Assembly: GCA_965214695.1 (NCBI GenBank) | Contig: OZ243967.1 | Coordinates: 682,001 to 746,000, forward strand | Direction of reading: 5' to 3' | DNA from: JAPOXR01 sp965214695 | Lineage (GTDB): Bacteria; Pseudomonadota; Alphaproteobacteria; Rhodobacterales; Rhodobacteraceae | DNA: 64,000 nucleotides | Shown here: positions 63,984-64,000 of the stretch, piece after piece | How positions within the stretch are numbered: the stretch's first letter is position 1 | Layout: each line of letters begins with the position of its first letter | Made by a program: the position numbers and the translations under genes | Notes under the pieces: model-generated | Database searches by the model: none | Seen by the model: the letters and a program-made list of their open reading frames with translations, nothing else | Told to the model about the DNA's origin: nothing

Positions 63984-64000
63984 TTCATTCCCGCCACCCT

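Overview
The window is GC-rich DNA of alphaproteobacterial character, from a soil or marine heterotroph. The grounds are the gene families present (CUT2, CUT1 and TRAP importers with paired catabolic genes, an N-methylhydantoinase-type HyuA/HyuB pair, GntR/FCD and TetR regulators), the tight ATGA/TGATG gene overlaps, and the long antisense ORFs typical of high GC. I cannot name a genus. I saw no rRNA, tRNA or CRISPR array.

Layout. (1) 1-7043, minus strand: a sugar/polyol module with a CUT2 ABC importer (binding protein, permease, double ATPase, permease), a zinc alcohol dehydrogenase, a cupin and an aldehyde dehydrogenase cut by the window edge. A TetR gene (7281) faces it across a probable operator. 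(2) 8079-26595: a divergent catabolic cluster that looks like an undescribed amide/cyclic-imide pathway. The minus arm carries a small Dabb/ABM-type protein, a DinB protein, a flavin monooxygenase, HyuA, HyuB and a GntR regulator. The plus arm carries a formamidase-like hydrolase, TRAP DctP-DctQ-DctM, a DAO-type flavin oxidase, a D-2-hydroxyacid dehydrogenase, an MmgE/PrpD protein and both subunits of an N,N-dimethylformamidase-like enzyme, with an aminotransferase on the other strand. Two copies of one palindrome (ATATAT-TYGAG-ATATAT) sit in front of its transcription units. (3) 27473-33415: a GH38-like protein, an AlbA_2/RecG-like gene broken by an in-frame amber codon, a two-domain NTF2/SnoaL-like protein and a transposase remnant. 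(4) 34024-44193: a visibly more AT-rich island resembling L-fucose/6-deoxyhexose catabolism (aldose dehydrogenase, CUT1 ABC importer, GntR, RraA-like protein, unknown 632-residue protein, lactonase), ending in a truncated SDR. (5) 44232-47306: a truncated TPP enzyme and two PIN-domain toxin-antitoxin modules. (6) 47511-53847: a CUT1-like binding protein and two permeases with no ATPase, followed by three NTF2/SnoaL-like proteins, two of them paralogous to the one at 32176. (7) 54088-63983: Fmt, two P-loop GTPases, a frameshifted malonyl-CoA synthetase, remnants of an antitoxin and a SorC regulator, then an envelope operon (LolA-like, outer-membrane barrel, TPR).

The genes work as separate importer-plus-catabolism modules, each with its own regulator where one is visible. 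A recurring detail joins them: in all four transport operons a perfect 9-10 bp GC stem-loop lies directly downstream of the solute-binding-protein gene, before the next transporter gene, consistent with high binding-protein and lower permease expression. Signs of decay and recombination (broken, truncated or frameshifted genes) cluster at 31-34 kb, 44-47 kb and 59-60.7 kb.
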